Shown here one piece after another: positions 60,640 through 64,000 of a DNA stretch of 64,000 bases. Below the pieces are notes generated by a model. It was not told the DNA's origin. It searched no databases and saw nothing but the letters and a program-made list of their open reading frames with translations. Position 1 is the stretch's first letter; each line of letters opens with the position of its first letter. This stretch comes from Siderastrea siderea (Eukaryota > Cnidaria > Anthozoa > Scleractinia > Rhizangiidae): the NCBI GenBank assembly GCA_964030785.1, contig OZ034969.1, forward strand, positions 71,111,362-71,175,361, written 5' to 3'. Both the position numbers and the translations under genes were made by a program.

Positions 60640-60780
60640 ATGTCCAGTGGCACTGTTGATGCTGGTGGGACCAAAGTGTTGCTGAGACATCGTAAGCATA
60701 GAATCGTTCTCAGTAAATGTTATGAGAGGAAAATTCTGGTGTATGTTGTTGTGGTTATGTTTACCTGTTTAATACTCTGA
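60640..60780 (+). pseudogene. Truncated copy of the 75-codon ORF (tandem unit 2)
   Basis: The first 46 codons match the copy at 58643 at the protein level. Then CTTGGA has become CTCTGA, giving a stop at codon 47, just at the end of the hydrophobic segment. Either the downstream part of the reading frame is not used as protein in either copy, or this copy is broken. Confidence 0.4.
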
Positions 60781-61112
60781 ACGTATCCAGCTGCCAACGT
60801 TAAGAAAGGTTATTCGCAGGTGGGGAATGAATTACTACACGAGGCTGGATCTTCTTGGATAGTATAAGCGGCCCGGAATTATATACCAGTTACTCTTTTC
60901 AGTTAATTTTTCTGCTTTACTTTTGATTTTAAACCGATTTGTTCGATTTTAGAGTTCGAGACACTGACTTGCTGACTCCGGAAGAGCAAACCGGATTTAA
61001 CGATTACGTCATAAGACATGCTTTAACGTGTTTGAGATAAAGCGACGACTTCGCTTTTTACCAATTTCTCCAGATCGAAAATCATGTTTTTATAGTGCCA
61101 TATTCACAACAG

Positions 61113-61256
61113 TATATAAATGCTTCGCTCACAATTCTCGATAACGGCATGTTCAGTTGTAGCCAAATATATCTTTAAATTTTTATTTTAATTTAACAAA
61201 ATATTCAAAGCCATAAGACAGATGAGCTGAGTCATCCGATTTTAAACATCACGTCA
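61113..61256. promoter_or_regulatory. TATA-like, AP-1 and CRE-like motif cluster (copy 3 of 4)
   Basis: TATATAAA is at 61113-61120, TGAGTCA at 61228-61234 and CACGTCA at 61250-61256. This is the unit-2 counterpart of copy 1. Confidence 0.45.
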
Positions 61257-61379
61257 TTCGGTAACGCAAAAGACAAAATACTGTCACAATTTTCGTCACG
61301 CCGGTTAGCACGTTGAGATTCCGACGATGTGTTTATCTTTATCGATAATCATGTTTTTATAGTGCCCTATTCACAACAG

Positions 61380-61512
61380 TATATAAATACCTTGCTTAAA
61401 GCTCTCGGTAAAAGCATGTTTAGTTGTGGACAAATGTATATCAACATTTAATTTTTTAGTTTAATTCAACAAAATTAAATATTCAAAGCGATAAGACAGA
61501 TGAGCTGAGTCA
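61380..61512. promoter_or_regulatory. TATA-like and AP-1 motif cluster (copy 4 of 4, CRE-like site lost)
   Basis: TATATAAA is at 61380-61387 and TGAGTCA at 61506-61512. The CRE-like position reads TAACATCA here, losing the ACGTCA core. Confidence 0.4.
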
Positions 61513-62244
61513 TCAGATTTTAAACATAACATCATTCGGTAACGCAAAGGGCAAAATACTGTCACAATTTTCGTTACGCCAGTTAGCATGGCACGTTGAG
61601 CCAAGTAAAAACATTAATCGAGGGTGGAGTGGGTCAAAACGACTGGTAAATGCCTATAATGCGCTTTCTTGGAACCTGTACGATAGAGCATAGCAATGAT
61701 TTATTTCGTATTTGCATTCACAATTTGGCTTAAAGAGCCCTTGACCTGATTAAAGGAAACTGTGCACAAAGCATGGTTCCCAGGTGTGGGGAAAAGTTCA
61801 ATTCTTTTGGGCTGTTACGGTGCCCATACTGATCAATCTTAAAGATGTGGTTAGTTTTATATTGGGAAAATTATCGCCCATTTTTTGAAATGCGTCTGTT
61901 TTGAGAATTGTGATGGCCTTTTTGTTCAGGGCTTTGAGGAAGACTGACCAAAAGACAGCAAAAAATGGTCTTGAGTGAAGAATGGATGAGGACATGGGCA
62001 TAGTCTGTGGATCTATGTTTGGTGACGAGAGGGTGAATAATTCAGTTGACCTCCTTTCCAGGGTATTGATCGCCTTTTCAGTTGGTCAAATTTCAGCGTT
62101 AGTTACAGTTACACACTTTTACTGCAACGTGCTGTTACAGATGCTTGAATGTTATTGAACCTGTAGTCACGCACGCCTCGCTTGCTTTCTGTTCGAGACG
62201 AACCAACACTTCGTCGGTTCTGCACGCATTGCGGGCCTATGTTT

Positions 62245-64000
62245 TGAAATAGGTATATATGGTATTTGTGTACAATAGATGAGATTGCTGCATGCATAAC
62301 AAATGTATGGAGCTGTGCGGACATCTTACTTTAGTAATTTTGAGTACGATTTTGTTCACTGCTGACCACAACCCTGAAAGAAATGGGACCCAAAGGGAAA
62401 TGTACGAAATGCAGAATTAACACACTCATTTAAGTTAAATCCTTTATTACAGATAATTAGCATATTTTTTGATGAATTGAAATAGCCCATCATAAATTTA
62501 AAATACTATATTTTTGACTTTTCAGTTCTTAAATGATAGCGAAACTGGTGCATTTTTATAGTGACTAATATTGCCTTCTAGTATAGTCTGTAAAGTGCAG
62601 TCACTAGCTTTGGAAAACACATTCAAGCATCAAAACATGCCATTGGTGTCAATAATACTGATTCACTTAAATCCTTTCTGTGATTTCATGAAATCACCAA
62701 AAAGCCAAGTCTTTAGAAATATAAGACTTATGGATAATTTTCCAGTAGGGTTAACACCATCCATTCACAGAGGAAGTTTGGTACCATAACACTGTCTTCC
62801 CCAACTTGTTGTTTGACTATTGGTTGATTGCATCACTTGACTTTTCCCGATTCAATCCCATGTTTTTAAGGGAAAAGGGTGCAGGGACTTATGACAAGGA
62901 TGAATGGGGAACATGGCTCTTTTCCCATCACCGATCATGCCTGGATACAAGTACGTTAGATGACCACGTTTAAAATTTCTGATACCCTTCACACTGTGAA
63001 TGGCAGGTTAACCCCACAAGCTGTGTCAACTCGTAATTTCCTCTTACAGCCCTTAATTATCTTATCCTTCATGACCAAGACAGATGCAGTACATTAGAAT
63101 CCAGTGGGCTCCAGTCATATAGCAACGTGTCTCCAAGTTTCTATGAAAAATGGAGTTATATCTCCTTGAAATGGTTTCCCTTATTCCATAGATATTCAAG
63201 TTTCTGTGATAATTATAAATAACAATGTTTCACAAATAAATAACCATGAAAAGTATTGTAGAGGACATTGAAATTTATGAGCATGAATTATTCTTGACTC
63301 CCAAGACTAAATCTTACAGATCTTAAAGCACCATTTCGCTTCACAACAGCATTACTCTTGCCTTGATTGATGAACTAAGATCTTTTGTTTACTTAATCTG
63401 TTGATTTAGATTTTAATGGTATTCTCCTTACCAGGGGCTATGGTAAGCTAAAGGTGAGCAGTAATAAAATTGAGCATACTGACTAGTCACTGACTAGAAT
63501 CGGAGCTAACTTCTGAACAGGACTTCTATTGTTCTATCCCAGCTATCTGCACATTTCCCAGGTATTTTAACTTGTTTACCAATGGTCCTAATTTCTTTTG
63601 TGACATCATTGTGCATATAACAAAGGCATGTGCTTTAGCAATATTGGCAAATGGCTTAGAAACTCTTAGGGAAAAATAAGCCTTTGTTGAAAAAAAGAAA
63701 ACCTCAAGAATGCTTCAATTGCTTAAATATTTTGAGGAGTGTTAAAACAAGAGTCCTCTTCTGAAGTAAGATAACTATAAATTAAACAACTCCAGTACTA
63801 TTTGATAAGACTGCCAACTCAGAAACAGTTTTGCCTTCGTTACTCTTTATGAAAGGCCCATGTTCACCTAGATTGCATTGCACAGCTCTCCGAATTTCCT
63901 CTAAATGCAAAATCTGCAAACTATCAGGTGAGCAGAAAACGGCTGCAATCAATAGACCATTTTGCTAATGCCCATTATTCCTAGCCCTAATACCTTGTGG
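62245..64000. other. No gene recognised
   Basis: AT-rich sequence to the right of the tandem units. I saw no splice-bounded exon, repeat with clear ends, or RNA gene. It may be intronic or intergenic. Confidence 0.4.

Larger units (their letters stand above)
60212..62244. repeat. Tandem duplication, unit 2 (about 2.0 kb)
   Basis: Second copy of the unit at 58214. Its junction with unit 1 is exact (GGCCTATG then TTTAACCGACG). It keeps both internal 268-bp repeats (from about 61075 and 61342). The ORF is truncated by a stop here. Confidence 0.9.

Noticed and set aside
58160..60674. Minus-strand frames of 61-147 codons across the 2 kb units
   Set aside because: They appear in both units and oppose the signal-anchor-like ORF. 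Stops differ between copies and no domain is visible, so they are treated as shadows.
1..64000. CRISPR arrays, phage or bacterial gene clusters
   Set aside because: Tandem repeats here are micro- and minisatellites without unique spacers, and the genes are spliced eukaryotic genes.

Overview
This window looks like nuclear DNA of a non-vertebrate animal, most likely an anthozoan cnidarian such as a stony coral or sea anemone. The reasons are spliced metazoan genes with many short GT-AG introns, a RIPOR (FAM65) family gene, which is a metazoan family, dense small inverted-repeat elements, tRNA-derived SINEs, LINE 3' ends with triplet-repeat tails, and long simple repeats. The phylum is an inference; no sequence was compared with a database. 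There are no bacterial features, CRISPR arrays or rRNA genes.

Layout. (1) 1-4285, minus strand: first three coding exons of an SLC22-type organic ion transporter; the rest lies left of the window. (2) 4286-12862: intergenic space between two head-to-head paralogues, with LINE 3' ends, small inverted-repeat elements and a large ATTC/ACTC repeat. (3) 12863-17577, plus strand: a complete nine-exon SLC22-type gene (509 aa) with a poly(A) signal at 17855. (4) 17578-21894: a SINE and a 5'-truncated LINE. (5) 21895-45700, minus strand: a complete RIPOR-like gene. I assembled it by eye as 31 coding exons whose phases all agree (2892 nt, 963 aa). Its introns hold several inverted-repeat elements and tRNA-like repeats. 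(6) 45701-50100: the RIPOR promoter, then repeats, minisatellites and one possible exon. (7) 50100-57700: repeat-rich DNA with a 3.5 kb nested inverted-repeat structure built around a 7-bp minisatellite. (8) 58214-62244: two tandem copies of a 2 kb unit. Each copy holds a short signal-anchor-like ORF and an internal 268-bp tandem repeat carrying TATA-like and bZIP-type motifs. (9) 62245-64000: nothing recognisable.

The two SLC22 genes have matching exon phases, and two of their three comparable exons are the same length, so they are local duplicates. The RIPOR gene is probably a cytoskeletal/Rho-signalling regulator unrelated in function to its neighbours. No operon-like relation is expected here. 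The most unusual structure is the tandem array at 58214-62244. Exon borders come from reading splice sites, phase and family similarity by eye, and they need transcript support.
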